From contig NZ_CAAJGM010000220.1 in the NCBI RefSeq assembly GCF_900996235.1, forward strand, positions 1 through 37,256: DNA of 37,256 bases. Reading direction: 5' to 3'. A program made the position numbers and the translations under genes. Below the pieces are notes generated by a model. That model saw only the letters and a program-made list of their open reading frames with translations, had not been told where the DNA came from and did not search any database. This document shows, piece by piece, positions 8,123 to 17,867 of the stretch. The stretch is from Paraburkholderia sp. BCC1885. GTDB taxonomy: Bacteria > Pseudomonadota > Gammaproteobacteria > Burkholderiales > Burkholderiaceae. Each line of letters begins with the position of its first letter. Position 1 is the stretch's first letter.

Positions 8123-11100
8123 TTACTCCGCGGTCTCGGCGACAGGCACGCCGCTGAGCGCCGCGACTTGGGACACAACCGAGGGCCGCGCGACGTGCAG
8201 CACGGCATGCGCGCGAGCGAACTGTTCGGCGAGCGACGGTTTGGCAAGCGGTGCATCGGGCAACGCGGCGTGCGGTGCTTTCAATACGTTCGGCGCCTTG
8301 ATCGCGCCCGACGACGGCGTACGCGTCGCCCCATGCGCGGGCACACGCTCGACATGCGACTGGCGGCCGTTGAACTCGACCGTCACGTCGCGGCGCGTCT
8401 GCTGACCGGCCGCATCGCGTTCGATGATCGCGATCCTCAGATCGCGCTGGTTGGCCGGCGCCCTGCCGCTCAGCGTGCCGTGTACCGGATCGAAATGCAC
8501 CCAGCCCGGCAGCGGACGGCCGTCGGCGAGACGCAGTTCGACGTGCGTATCGGCGCTCGCCGGCAGACCGTCGGCGCGCAGCGTCGGCTGCAGCGAAATC
8601 ATGAAACTCTGGTCCGCTGCGGTACGTCCCCGCACCGTCTGATTCGCCAGATCGGGCGATGTCCGGGCCACGTCCGGTGTCGACACTGGCTGCGACAGCT
8701 CGACCGAAGTCTGGCTCAGCGAGCCGTGCCAATGCGTGCCCGCACCCGTGCCGGAACCGTTGCTCGCCCCCAGTTCGCCGAAGTCGCCGGTCGAGAAAGT
8801 CGCGGTGTGCGGAACCGGAATCGCGCCGAGATCCGGCGCGTTGGCGAATGCGTCGAGCACGATCAGCGGATTCGAAATGCTGTCGCCGAGGTCCAGCGGG
8901 AAGGTGGTAATTGTGTCCGACGCAGACGCGGCGAGCGACGTGGCGGCCGGGGCCGTCGCCGTGTAGCCACCAACAAACGGCGAGCGCGGCGGCAGCGTGA
9001 GCGGCGTCGGCGGGTGCGGCTGACCGGAGTCGGTCACGGACGGCGATGGAGATGAAGGCGGGGGCGATGAGGGCGGCGTAACGACTGCGCCCGCCGCGAC
9101 ATTCACAGTGCGCGTCGCGCTCGCGCTCTTGTCCCCGATGTCGAGAGTGATGTTGATCGTGCGGCTGCTGCTGACGGTTTCGGCAGCCGTGTCCGCGTAG
9201 GTGACCGCGGCCAGCGCGGCCTGCCATTGCGCGATCGTCGCGGTGCCGCTCGCCGAATGCAGCGTCAGCACACCCGTGTTCGCATCGTAGCTCGCGCCGA
9301 TGTCGCCGGTTGCAGCGCTGCTGGTGAACGCCAGCACGTCCTTGCCCGGCGCGAAACCGTCGCCGATCGACACCTGCGCCGAAGTAGGCAGCGCGTTGGT
9401 GTCGACATCGTGGATCGTGAAACCGGAGTCGACAACCGGAGCCGGCGTCGCGCCCGCGCCGCTGGCAGTGAACGTCGCGCTCGCGCCTCCGCCATCGACG
9501 AGGCTCGGCGTCTGCGTGGTCGCCGTCAGGTCGATCGTGCGCGTGGCCGTGATGCTGTCTTTAGTGCCGTCGTTGACGGTGAAGCTGATCGTGCGCGTCG
9601 CGCCGGCCGGGGCCACCGCCGTGTCGACGTAAGTGATCGAGTCGAGCGCGGCCTGCCATTGCGCGACTGTCGCCGTGTGGTCCGCCGAGGTCAGCGTCAT
9701 CACGCCGGTCGACGCGTTATACGAACCGGTGATGTTGCCGAACGTCGCCGGGTCGCTGTGGAACGCCAGTTGATCTTCACCCGCATGGAAGCCGCCGGTG
9801 ATCGCGACCGTGCCCGAGTAGAGCGTGCTGCTATCGCTGTCGGTGACCGCGAGGCCGCTGTCGATCGCGACTGGCGTCGACGTCGCATTGTCGCCGGACA
9901 CGAAACTCTGATCGCCCGACGACGCCGTCACCACCGGCGACTGTTCGGTTCCCGTCAGGTCGATCGCCTTGGTGCCGATCGCGCTGTTGTTGGTCCCGTC
10001 GTTGACGGTGAAGCTGATCGTGCGCTGCGTGGTGTCGGGCGTGACCGCTGTGTCGGAGTAGGTGATCGCGCGCAACGCGGCCTGCCACTGCGCGAGCGTC
10101 GCCGAGTTGCCCGACGAGGTCAGCGTCATCACCCCGTTCGATGCATCGTACGAGCCGACGATGTTGCCGAACGTCGCGGTGTCGTTATGGCTGTCGAACG
10201 CCAGTTGATCTTCGCCTGCGTGGAAGCCGGCGGTGATCGCGACCGTGGCCGACGCGAGCGTGGTGTTGTCGGCGTCCGTCACGGTGATCACGCTATCGAC
10301 CGCCACCGTCGTCACCACGTTGTCGCCCTCGACGTATGTCGCATCGCCACTCGAGGTCGCCACGACCGGGCTCTGGTCGACCGCACCCACCGTGATGTCG
10401 CGGGTCAACGCGGTGCTGATCTGCATGCCGTCGGTGATCGAGAAACTGACCGTGCGCGTCGCCGTATTCGGCGTCGTGGCGGTGTCGGTATACATCACGG
10501 CGCGCAGCGCGGCGTCCCATTGCCCATCGGTCGCGGTGCCGCTGGCCGAGAATAGCGTCAACGTGCCGGTCAACGCGTTGTAGCTACCGGTGATGTCGCC
10601 CATCGTCAGGCCGTCGTTGGCAAACAGCAGCACGTCCTCGCCGGAATGGAGGTTCGTGGTGATGGACACCGTCGCCTGGACAAGCGTATTGCCGAGCGGA
10701 TCGGACACGCTGATGCCGCCGTCCACCGCGACCGGCGTGCCGGGGGTGTTGTCGCCGGCGATGAACGCGGCGTCGCCGGTGCTGGTGGTCGACACCTGCG
10801 GCGCGGAACTGATCACGTCGATTTCATACGACAGCGCGTTGCTGTCCTTCACGCCGTCCGATGTCACGACCGATATCGTGCGCGCGCCGAGCGCCACACC
10901 CGCAGCCGTCGAAAACTGCACGTTGTCGACGATCGCCTGCCAGTTCGCCAGGGTCATCGTACCGGTGCGGGTAATCGTCAGGATGCCTGCCGTCGAGTCG
11001 TACGTGACGTTGAAGTTGTTGCTCATCGTCGCCGCGTTGAAGTTCAGGCTCAACTGGTCGCCGCTCTGGAAACCGGTCGTGAACTGGACCGTCAACGACG

Positions 11101-14100
11101 CCATGGTCGTGCTGTCGGTGTCAGTCAGCGTAGCGCCGCCGTCGATCGTGTGCGCGGCGCTGCCCGGCAGATAGGTCGTATCGCCAACCGAGGGGGTCAG
11201 CACCGGGCTCTGGTCGGTGCCCGCGACCGATACGGCCTTGGTGCTGGCGAGGCTGTCCCGCGTGCCGTCGTTGACGGTGAAACTGATTATGCGCTGCGTC
11301 GTGTCCGGGATGATCGCCGTGTCCGTGTACGTCACCGTGCGCAGCGCCGCCTGCCATTGCGCGACCGTTGCGTTGCCGGTCAGCGTCAGCCTGCCGGTGG
11401 TCGCATCGAACGACGCGCTGATATTGCCGAACGCACTCGAATCGGTATTGTTGAAGGCCAGCACATCCTCGCCGGGCTGGTAGTTGCCGCTGATGGACAC
11501 CACCGCGGACGTCAGCGTCGTGCTGTCGAGATCGCTCACCGTCACGCCGGCGTCGACCACGACCGGCGGCGACGTCGCGTTGTCGCTTTCGACGAACGGG
11601 GTCGTGCCGCTCGACGTGCCGACCACCGGTGTCTGGTCGGTATCCTGCACGGTCACCGTGCGGCTCGCGGTCGGACCGCTGTTGGCGCCGTCGTTGAGGA
11701 TGAACGAGATCGTGCGGGTCGCGTCGACCGGCGTAATCGCGGTGTCTTCATACTGGATCGACCTCAACGCGGCCTGCCATTGCGCGAGGCTGGCATGCGA
11801 CGCCGAGCTCAGCGTCAGGGTGCCGCTCGACGCGTCGTACGAGCCGACGATGTCGCCCATGGTCGCGGGATTGGACGTGAACAGCAGCACGTCTTCGCCC
11901 CCATTGAAGTTGCTGCTGATCTTCACCGTCGCCGACGCAAGTGTCGTGCTGCTGCTGTCGGCCAGCGTGATCGTGCTGTCGACCGCGACCGGCGTCGACG
12001 CCGTGTTGTCGCCCGCGACGAACGAGGCAGAACCGGAGTCGACCGTCACGACCGGCACGCCGGTCACGGTCACCGTACGCGACTCCGGCGCGCTGTTGTC
12101 CGTGCCGTCGTTCACTACGTACGAAATCGTGCGCGCGCCGGTCGGCGCACTGGCGCCGCTGGAGAACTGGACCTTGTCGAGTTCGGTCATCCATTGCGAG
12201 ACGCTGACGCTGCCGATCGCGTTGAGGGTCAGTTGGCCGGTGGTCACATTGTACGAACTGGTCACGATGCCGTCGTTGGCGATCGACAGCGTGTCGCCCG
12301 CATGGAAGCCGGTGCCGATCGAGACGGTCGCCGACGCGAGCGTCGTGTTGTCGAGGTCGGTGATCGTGATGCCGTTGTCGATCGTGGTCGCGGCGGTGCC
12401 CGCCGTGTACCCACCATTGCTGCCCGACAGCGTGACAATCGGCGTCTGGTCGGTATCCTGCAAGGTCACGGTACGGGTCGCGGTCGGGCTGCTGTTGGCG
12501 CCGTCGTTCACGGTGAACGCGATCGTGCGGCTCGTGCCGCTCGGCGTGACCGCGAGGTCGTCGTACTGGATCGCCCTCAACGCGGCCTGCCATTGCGCGA
12601 GCGTCGCGTGCGACGCCGAGGTCAGCGTCAGAATGCCGGTCGACGCGTTGTACGAGCCGACGATGTCGCCGGTCGCCCCGCTGGCCGTATAGATCAGCAG
12701 GTCTTCGCCCGCATTGAAGTTGGTGGTGATCTGCACCGTTGCGGAGACGAGCGTCGTGCTGCTGCCGTCGGCCACCGTTATCCCGCTGTCGACCGTAAGC
12801 GGTGTCGACGCGACGTTGTCGCCGCTAATGAAGATGGCGGGCGTGGAATCGGTCGTCACGAGCGGCGCGACGACCACGTTGACGTTACGCGTCGCCGTGT
12901 TGCTGGTTGCCCCGCCGACGTCTTTCACCGAGTACGAGAGCGTGCGCGCGCCGGCCGTCGCATTGGCGGCGCTGGAGAACTGGACCTTGTCGAGTTCGGT
13001 CATCCATTGCGCGTCGCTGACGCTGCCGGTCGCGGTCAGCGTCAGCGTGCCGGCGCCGCTGTCATAGACGCCGGTCACGAAGCCGTCGTTGACGAACGTC
13101 AGCGTGTCGCCGGTCTGCAGACCGCCGGTGATCTTTACCGTCGCCGACAGCAGCGGGCTGGAATCGCGGTCGGTCACCGTGACGCCGTTGTCGACGATGG
13201 CCGCCGGCGCGCCCGCCACGTAGGTGGCGCTGCCGCCGGAGAGCGTGAGGACCGGTGACTGGTCGGTGTCCTGCACGGTCACCGTGCGATTCACCGACGT
13301 GCTGCTGCTGATACCGTCGTTGACGACAAACGAGATCGTACGGTTGGCATTGTTCGGCGTGATCGCCGAGTCCGTGTAGGTAATCGAACGCAGTGCGGCC
13401 TGCCATTGCGCGAGCGTCGCGGTGCCGCCGGCCGAGCTCAGCGAGAGCACGCCGGCCGTCGCGTTATAGCTGCCGGAAATGTTGCCCATCGTCGACGGGT
13501 TGTTCGTGAACGACAAGCTGTCTTCAGATGCCACGACGTTGGCAATCGTCACGGTGGCCGAGTTCAACGTGCCCTTCTGCGAATCGCTCACGGTCAGGCC
13601 CGGATCGACCAGCACCGGGGTCGACGCGGTGTTGTCGCCGGCCACAAACGCCGTCGACCCTGTGTCCGTCACCACGACCGGCAACACCGTCACATTGACG
13701 GTCTTGGTCGCCGCCGCGCTGGTTTTCGTGCCGTCGGAAGTCTGGAAGGTGATGGTGCGCGAGCCAGCGGTTGTGCCGGCGCCGGCCGAGAACGTGACGG
13801 CTTCGAGCGCGTTCTGATATTGCGCGTCGGTGGCCGTGCCGGTCAGCGTCAGCACACCGCCGGAGTACGACGCTTCGGAGATATTACCGTAGAGCGCCGA
13901 ATTGGTATTGCTGAAGCTCAGCGTGTCGCCGGTGGCGACGTTGCTGATCTTCACCGTCGCACCGGTCTGGCTCGTGGAGTCGCTGTCGGTGACGGTCACG
14001 CCGGTGTCGATCGCCTTCGCGGCGGCGCCGGCGGTGTACGCGGTAGCGCCACCGGAGGTGGTGACGATCGGCGACTGATCGACATCGACGACCGCGATGC

Positions 14101-15889
14101 TGCTCGTTGCGGTGGCGGTCGACCCGGCACTGTCGGTGATCGAAAAGTTGATCGTGCGGGTGGTGGCGTCCGGCGTGATCTGCGTGTTGGTGAACGTGAT
14201 CGATTCGAGCACGCTCTGCCATTGCGCAATCGTCGCACTGCCGGTCAGCGTCAGCACGCCGTTGCTGTAGACCCCTGAGATACCGGAGACCGGTGTGTAC
14301 AGAAGTTCGTCGCCGGTCTTGAAGTTGGCGATGCTGATGGTGGCGGACTGGGCGGTGGTGGCGCTGGTGTCGGCGAAGGCGATGCTGCTGTTCACCGCGA
14401 CCGGCGTGGAGGCCGTGTTGTCGCCGGAGGTGAAGGTGGTGCTGGGGGACGATACGGTGAGCGTCGGTCCGGAAAGGCTGTAAGCCAGGTTGTCGAGCGA
14501 CGTCGTCAGATTACCGCTGTCGTTCAGGTCGACGAACGTCACCGAGGTGACGTTCCTGAAGTTTGCATTGGTCGAGAGGTCGACGGTCCCGGTGAAAAAC
14601 CCTTCGGTCGCAGTCGCGATCTGAACACGCGTGGACGGATCGCCGTTTGCTTCGATATACAGATCGCCGTTAACCGAATCCAGATCGAAGCTGCTAAGGG
14701 TAAACTTCTGACCGCTCGCCATCGTGATGGTCATCGTGCTCATCGCGCTGCCGTCGAAGTTGATCTGCAGCACGCCGTCCGTCGACGAGTCGGTGATGTT
14801 GGTCGGTCCGAACGGCGCATTCGAGTCGTTGAAGGCGCCGGAATTGACCGCCTGGTCCGTCGTGTACGTGACGCCGTCGAGCGTGAAGCTGGTGGCGTTA
14901 TTCGCGACGAAATTACCGTTGGCGGCCTGGTCGTAGGTCTCGACCGTGACGCCGAGCAAGGCATTGAACTGCTGCTCCACCGCGGCGGATTCGATCACCG
15001 CCGTATGCACGGTGCCGACCTGGTATTCGAGTGTCCAGTTGCCACCAAGCGCGGTCGCGCCGGTTGCATCGGTCGATGCCGCGACGTTCAGGTGCGTCAG
15101 CGCCGCGACCTCCTGCACCAGCAACTGACCGTCCGCGTTTTGCGCGACGTCGCAACCGTAGATCAGGAAGTCGCCGCCCGGCTTCATCGCCGCGCCGATC
15201 TGCGTGAGTTCGGCGCTGTACGCGGACAGGTCGCTCGAATTGAGCCAGGTGGAGCCCGCCTGGATTTCGCCGTCCGCACCGTGCGAGATCAGCTGGATCG
15301 AGTCGACGCCCTTGTGCGTTTGCAGATAGCCCGCGATCTGCGCGAAGCCATCGGTGGTCGCGTTGAGCACCACATATTCCGTGCCGGCCGGCAACCCGGC
15401 AATCAGCATCTGATAATTCGGCACGCTGGGGTCGATGAAAACGACCGTATGCGGCGCGACGTCAGCAGCCGCCACCGTGGCGCCGGACTGCGTGGCTTTC
15501 TGCGTGTCGGTGTTCGTCGTGTTCGTGTTCGGTGTGGCGGTGGCGGTGTTCGGCGCCGCGCTGCTTTGCGCTGCCGTGTCGTTGACTGGCTTGACGGGGC
15601 GCCCGTGGTGCGGCAAATCGTGCTCGGCAATCGTCTTCGGCGCCGCATGCACGGTCACACTGGTCGCCGTGGCGGCGCCCGCGTGCGTGTCGGCTTCAGC
15701 GCCGTGCCCATGCGGATGCGCGGCGATCGCGCCCACCGATGCGTCATACACCACTCGCGGTTCGAGCGCCATCAGCAACGGCGCCGGCGTCACGGCGATC
15801 CGTGTGGATCTGCCGCGCGTGTCGACCCGGGTGTCGCCGGCATCGCGCATGCCGGCGAAACGTTTGAGAAGTTGCGGGATGATCTTCAT
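8123..15889 (-). CDS. Giant DUF4347/Ig-like repeat surface protein, 2588 aa
   Basis: The start ATG has a GGTGGAG site about 9 nt upstream. There is no Sec signal. The N-terminus has an LEPR motif (42-45, LEPRVVYDAS), as in many giant secreted proteins. A low-complexity linker precedes a DUF4347 domain (~147-312) containing His203 (ISHG) and Cys246 (YGCDV). A jelly-roll-like segment (~313-475) follows, then 13 tandem Ig/cadherin-like repeats (~476-2262) and a Pro/Ser linker. A C-terminal Ig-like domain (~2430-2510, DGRPLPGWVHFDPVHGTLSG) precedes an Ala/Pro-rich tail. No RTX nonapeptides are seen. Domain order, and the TolC and HlyD genes just downstream, indicate a secreted or surface-anchored adhesin-like protein. 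Export by the neighbouring genes is inferred. Confidence 0.88.
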   Translation of the reverse strand: MKIIPQLLKRFAGMRDAGDTRVDTRGRSTRIAVTPAPLLMALEPRVVYDASVGAIAAHPHGHGAEADTHAGAATATSVTVHAAPKTIAEHDLPHHGRPVKPVNDTAAQSSAAPNTATATPNTNTTNTDTQKATQSGATVAAADVAPHTVVFIDPSVPNYQMLIAGLPAGTEYVVLNATTDGFAQIAGYLQTHKGVDSIQLISHGADGEIQAGSTWLNSSDLSAYSAELTQIGAAMKPGGDFLIYGCDVAQNADGQLLVQEVAALTHLNVAASTDATGATALGGNWTLEYQVGTVHTAVIESAAVEQQFNALLGVTVETYDQAANGNFVANNATSFTLDGVTYTTDQAVNSGAFNDSNAPFGPTNITDSSTDGVLQINFDGSAMSTMTITMASGQKFTLSSFDLDSVNGDLYIEANGDPSTRVQIATATEGFFTGTVDLSTNANFRNVTSVTFVDLNDSGNLTTSLDNLAYSLSGPTLTVSSPSTTFTSGDNTASTPVAVNSSIAFADTSATTAQSATISIANFKTGDELLYTPVSGISGVYSNGVLTLTGSATIAQWQSVLESITFTNTQITPDATTRTINFSITDSAGSTATATSSIAVVDVDQSPIVTTSGGATAYTAGAAAKAIDTGVTVTDSDSTSQTGATVKISNVATGDTLSFSNTNSALYGNISEASYSGGVLTLTGTATDAQYQNALEAVTFSAGAGTTAGSRTITFQTSDGTKTSAAATKTVNVTVLPVVVTDTGSTAFVAGDNTASTPVLVDPGLTVSDSQKGTLNSATVTIANVVASEDSLSFTNNPSTMGNISGSYNATAGVLSLSSAGGTATLAQWQAALRSITYTDSAITPNNANRTISFVVNDGISSSTSVNRTVTVQDTDQSPVLTLSGGSATYVAGAPAAIVDNGVTVTDRDSSPLLSATVKITGGLQTGDTLTFVNDGFVTGVYDSGAGTLTLTATGSVSDAQWMTELDKVQFSSAANATAGARTLSYSVKDVGGATSNTATRNVNVVVAPLVTTDSTPAIFISGDNVASTPLTVDSGITVADGSSTTLVSATVQITTNFNAGEDLLIYTASGATGDIVGSYNASTGILTLTSASHATLAQWQAALRAIQYDDLAVTPSGTSRTIAFTVNDGANSSPTATRTVTLQDTDQTPIVTLSGSNGGYTAGTAATTIDNGITITDLDNTTLASATVSIGTGFHAGDTLSIANDGIVTSSYNVTTGQLTLNAIGSVSVSQWMTELDKVQFSSGASAPTGARTISYVVNDGTDNSAPESRTVTVTGVPVVTVDSGSASFVAGDNTASTPVAVDSTITLADSSSTTLASATVKISSNFNGGEDVLLFTSNPATMGDIVGSYDASSGTLTLSSASHASLAQWQAALRSIQYEDTAITPVDATRTISFILNDGANSGPTASRTVTVQDTDQTPVVGTSSGTTPFVESDNATSPPVVVDAGVTVSDLDSTTLTSAVVSISGNYQPGEDVLAFNNTDSSAFGNISASFDATTGRLTLTGNATVAQWQAALRTVTYTDTAIIPDTTQRIISFTVNDGTRDSLASTKAVSVAGTDQSPVLTPSVGDTTYLPGSAAHTIDGGATLTDTDSTTMASLTVQFTTGFQSGDQLSLNFNAATMSNNFNVTYDSTAGILTITRTGTMTLANWQAIVDNVQFSTAAGVALGARTISVVTSDGVKDSNALSYEIDVISSAPQVSTTSTGDAAFIAGDNTPGTPVAVDGGISVSDPLGNTLVQATVSITTNLHSGEDVLLFANDGLTMGDITGSYNALTGTLTLFSASGTATDGQWDAALRAVMYTDTATTPNTATRTVSFSITDGMQISTALTRDITVGAVDQSPVVATSSGDATYVEGDNVVTTVAVDSVITVTDADNTTLASATVAITAGFHAGEDQLAFDSHNDTATFGNIVGSYDASNGVMTLTSSGNSATLAQWQAALRAITYSDTAVTPDTTQRTISFTVNDGTNNSAIGTKAIDLTGTEQSPVVTASSGDQSFVSGDNATSTPVAIDSGLAVTDSDSSTLYSGTVAITGGFHAGEDQLAFHSDPATFGNITGSYNASTGVMTLTSADHTATVAQWQAALDSITYVDTAVAPAGATRTISFTVNDGTKDSITATRTIDLTATTQTPSLVDGGGASATFTASGAGATPAPVVDSGFTIHDVDTNALPTSAQVSIGDGFAPGKDVLAFTSSAATGDIGASYDANTGVLTLHSASGTATIAQWQAALAAVTYADTAAETVSSSRTINITLDIGDKSASATRTVNVAAGAVVTPPSSPPPSSPSPSVTDSGQPHPPTPLTLPPRSPFVGGYTATAPAATSLAASASDTITTFPLDLGDSISNPLIVLDAFANAPDLGAIPVPHTATFSTGDFGELGASNGSGTGAGTHWHGSLSQTSVELSQPVSTPDVARTSPDLANQTVRGRTAADQSFMISLQPTLRADGLPASADTHVELRLADGRPLPGWVHFDPVHGTLSGRAPANQRDLRIAIIERDAAGQQTRRDVTVEFNGRQSHVERVPAHGATRTPSSGAIKAPNVLKAPHAALPDAPLAKPSLAEQFARAHAVLHVARPSVVSQVAALSGVPVAETAE
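9104..14464 (-). repeat. Thirteen tandem ~135-145-codon Ig/cadherin-like repeats
   Basis: Each unit contains a GDN-STP-VD-G-TV-D-D core, a G-Y-ATG-LTL strand and a signature (A/S)QWQAALR-ITY. I count 13 signatures. Most are QWQAAL; two (units 4 and 6) share the variant QWMTELDKVQF, and unit 9 has NWQAIVDNVQF. The variants suggest that repeats were duplicated as pairs. DNA-level similarity makes this stretch prone to recombination and assembly collapse. Confidence 0.85.
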
Positions 15890-16038
15890 GACGCGTGCTC
15901 CACCGGGCTGCTGTTGTGCCCTGCTGTTAACCGACTGCTGTCGCGACCGCTGCGCCGGCTTCCATCAGGAACCCGGCGGCGGCCGCTATGCCATGCTACG
16001 ACTGCTGCTTTGCGATGCCAGGTGCTGCCTGTTCGCTG

Positions 16039-16647
16039 TTACTGGCGGGTCGGGAAAATGCCCTGCAGCGCGATGCAGAAGTTCAAACCGAGGTACGGAT
16101 TGCGCAACGGCACCGGCAAGCCACTGCCGGCCGGAGCGATTGGAACCAAAGTCTTCGGAAACGGTACACTGGCGTTGAACGGCGCCATCGTGGTGGTCGG
16201 CGTGCCAGTGTTGTACAACGGAATCGGGTGCCCCGAGTACACGCCCTGTCCGAAAATCGCCGTGGGGGATGGCACATCCGCGCTATTGGTCGTCGCCGAG
16301 GTGCCCGGAACGGCGACCGACGCCGTCAGCGTCATCGGCGGAATAACGGACGGGTGCGTATGCGCCGGCAACTGCTCAGAGGTCATCGTGAACTGTTCCA
16401 GCCCGGACACCTGGCCAGTCAAAATCGCCGTCAGCCCCGCGCCCTGGCCGGTGCCCACCGGCGAGCGGCTGGCCAGATTCGGCAGACCGAACGTCGTGCT
16501 GCCGTTGCCGCCGTACAGGGTGCCGAGCAACGTGAACAACGCCTGATTCTGCTGCACCGGCAAGATCTGGCCCTGACACAACGCCCAGCCATACGGCGCA
16601 AAGTCGAAAGCCACGATGCGGATTTCGCCCATATACGGATCGCTCAT
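16039..16647 (-). CDS. MdpB-like tail-collar domain protein, 202 aa
   Basis: Residues ~6-60 match the phage tail-collar/MdpB (microcystin-dependent protein B) pattern: GEIRIVAFDFAPYGWALCQG, then NQALFTLLGTLYGGNG and TTFGLPNL. The C-terminus ends NPYLGLNFCIALQGIFP, also typical. The middle is a low-complexity beta-rich stretch with QLPAHTHP. AGGAGAGG sits just before the ATG. No phage structural genes are nearby, and the gene lies 149 nt upstream of the giant protein gene in the same direction, so it is probably not prophage. Chromosomal MdpB proteins are often next to DUF6916 and GNAT genes, as here. Their role is unknown; a surface fibre or receptor-binding tip is a guess. Confidence 0.85.
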   Translation of the reverse strand: MSDPYMGEIRIVAFDFAPYGWALCQGQILPVQQNQALFTLLGTLYGGNGSTTFGLPNLASRSPVGTGQGAGLTAILTGQVSGLEQFTMTSEQLPAHTHPSVIPPMTLTASVAVPGTSATTNSADVPSPTAIFGQGVYSGHPIPLYNTGTPTTTMAPFNASVPFPKTLVPIAPAGSGLPVPLRNPYLGLNFCIALQGIFPTRQ

Positions 16648-16711
16648 TTACCTCTCCTGAAGGGACAGCAGTTATGTAGAAAAAGCAACTCACGACTGCA
16701 CACCATCGGCC

Positions 16712-17176
16712 TCATGCCGGGCCTGGGGTCGGGGTGTCGGGGGAAGCGCCGCCCTGGGGCTGCTGGGCTGCCTGTTGATCTTTCGCGCGATGGATCACGA
16801 CGCACATCGTGCCGGCGCCCTGCGCCGTTGGGCGTGTCGGGGTGGCGAACAGGTCCCACCCGGTGCCGTCGGCGTCGCTCACGCGGTAGGTGTCCTGCGG
16901 AAGACGAACGCCAACGGGCAGCTCGAAGTGGGCTGAATAGCAGAGGAACTCGTCGTCCATCGGCGTGCCCGCCGGCGCGGCTATGAGCCGTACTTCGACG
17001 GCGCCGGCCTGCTCGCTCGCGAAGGTATATGTGCGACCGATCGCATCGGTCAACTCGGCATGACACGGTATCGCTGACACTCCGCCCCCCGCGGTAAGCC
17101 CAACGCGCAGTGCTGCGCCGACGCGATCCGTGCCCGCCGACCAGCTACTACGCTCGATTGCCTCAGTTAACGGCAT
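16712..17176 (-). CDS. DUF6916-like small protein, 154 aa
   Basis: The middle region has the short beta-rich pattern of DUF6916 proteins found with MdpB genes: VEVRLIAAPAGTPM, FELPVGVRLPQDTYRVSDAD, WDLFATP. The C-terminus is a Gln/Pro/Ala-rich tail. No signal peptide or membrane span is visible. I chose the ATG at 17176; a GTG at 17185 would add three residues. Neither has a clear ribosome site. The gene lies 64 nt before the MdpB-like gene and is probably co-transcribed with it. Function is unknown. The family call is from memory of the pattern. Confidence 0.6.
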   Translation of the reverse strand: MPLTEAIERSSWSAGTDRVGAALRVGLTAGGGVSAIPCHAELTDAIGRTYTFASEQAGAVEVRLIAAPAGTPMDDEFLCYSAHFELPVGVRLPQDTYRVSDADGTGWDLFATPTRPTAQGAGTMCVVIHRAKDQQAAQQPQGGASPDTPTPGPA

Positions 17177-17300
17177 GCACCGCACCGGACTGAACTGTTC
17201 TTTTATCGACTGACGGAGATATTTCCCGCCGGGTCTCTTCTATAAAGTTTTTTATTGCTGTACCAATCCACACCCGAACTGTTCACCCAGGCATCCTGCT

Positions 17301-17867
17301 TCACAGGCCTGCCAGCGTTGCCGCCGCGCCGTAGAACGGCCCCGCCTCCCGGTGCCATTGCTCGTAAATGCCGTTTTCGCCCCGCTTTCTGAAACCCAGC
17401 CGCTGATAAAGCGATTTCACCGGATTCGCCGCTTCGACATATAGCGTGGTCGGCAACCCACGCGCCGCCGTCTGCGTGATCAATGCATGCATGATCCGCG
17501 TGCCGATCTTCGCGCCGCGCTGCACAGGCATTAATGCAATGTCGATAATGCGCAATTCGACTTCGCCCCAGTGATGATAAAGCCGCCCAACCGGTTCGCC
17601 GCCATTCATCACGACATCGAACCGGGCGCCGGGATAATGCCGGCGATAATAGGTGTCCTGCACGTCGAACTGCTCGACGAGCAACGCGGTGATTTGCGGC
17701 GCACTCAGGCCCGAACTCGCAAATTCCTGCGCCCGCGTGCTGACGAATACCGTGCGCAGGAACCCGCGATCTGCCGGCGTCGCGGCGCGCAGAAACAGCG
17801 TTTCATGTACGTTGGCATCGTCCGCCAGATAGGCAACTTCGCTTGGGACAACCGATGTAATGCTCAT
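17301..17867 (-). CDS. GNAT-family N-acetyltransferase, 188 aa
   Basis: GNAT fold: beta strands LFLRAATPADRGFLRTVF at the start, GGEPVGRLYHHWGEVELRII, then motif A DIALMPVQRGAKIGTRIMHAL with the acetyl-CoA pyrophosphate loop QRGAKIG, and motif B YVEAANPVKSLYQRLGFRKRG. The start is taken as the ATG at 17867; the frame extends to a TTG at 17903. It is followed 124 nt later by the DUF6916-like gene. GNAT genes recur beside MdpB clusters, so it may acetylate a component of the system. The substrate cannot be told from sequence. Confidence 0.85.
   Translation of the reverse strand: MSITSVVPSEVAYLADDANVHETLFLRAATPADRGFLRTVFVSTRAQEFASSGLSAPQITALLVEQFDVQDTYYRRHYPGARFDVVMNGGEPVGRLYHHWGEVELRIIDIALMPVQRGAKIGTRIMHALITQTAARGLPTTLYVEAANPVKSLYQRLGFRKRGENGIYEQWHREAGPFYGAAATLAGL

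Noticed and set aside
8064..9227. Upstream extension of the TolC-like frame
   Set aside because: It lies inside the giant gene in another frame; the lipoprotein signal and ribosome site place the start at 8063.
10646..13258. 870-codon plus-strand open frame
   Set aside because: It mirrors the Ig-like repeats of the giant gene; its periodic Arg-rich translation has no domain.
8123..15889. Classical RTX type I secretion substrate
   Set aside because: I found no GGxGxDxLx nonapeptides in the giant protein and no ABC transporter in the window.
16039..17867. Prophage interpretation of the tail-collar protein
   Set aside because: No tail, capsid, terminase or lysis genes are nearby, and MdpB-type genes occur commonly outside phages.
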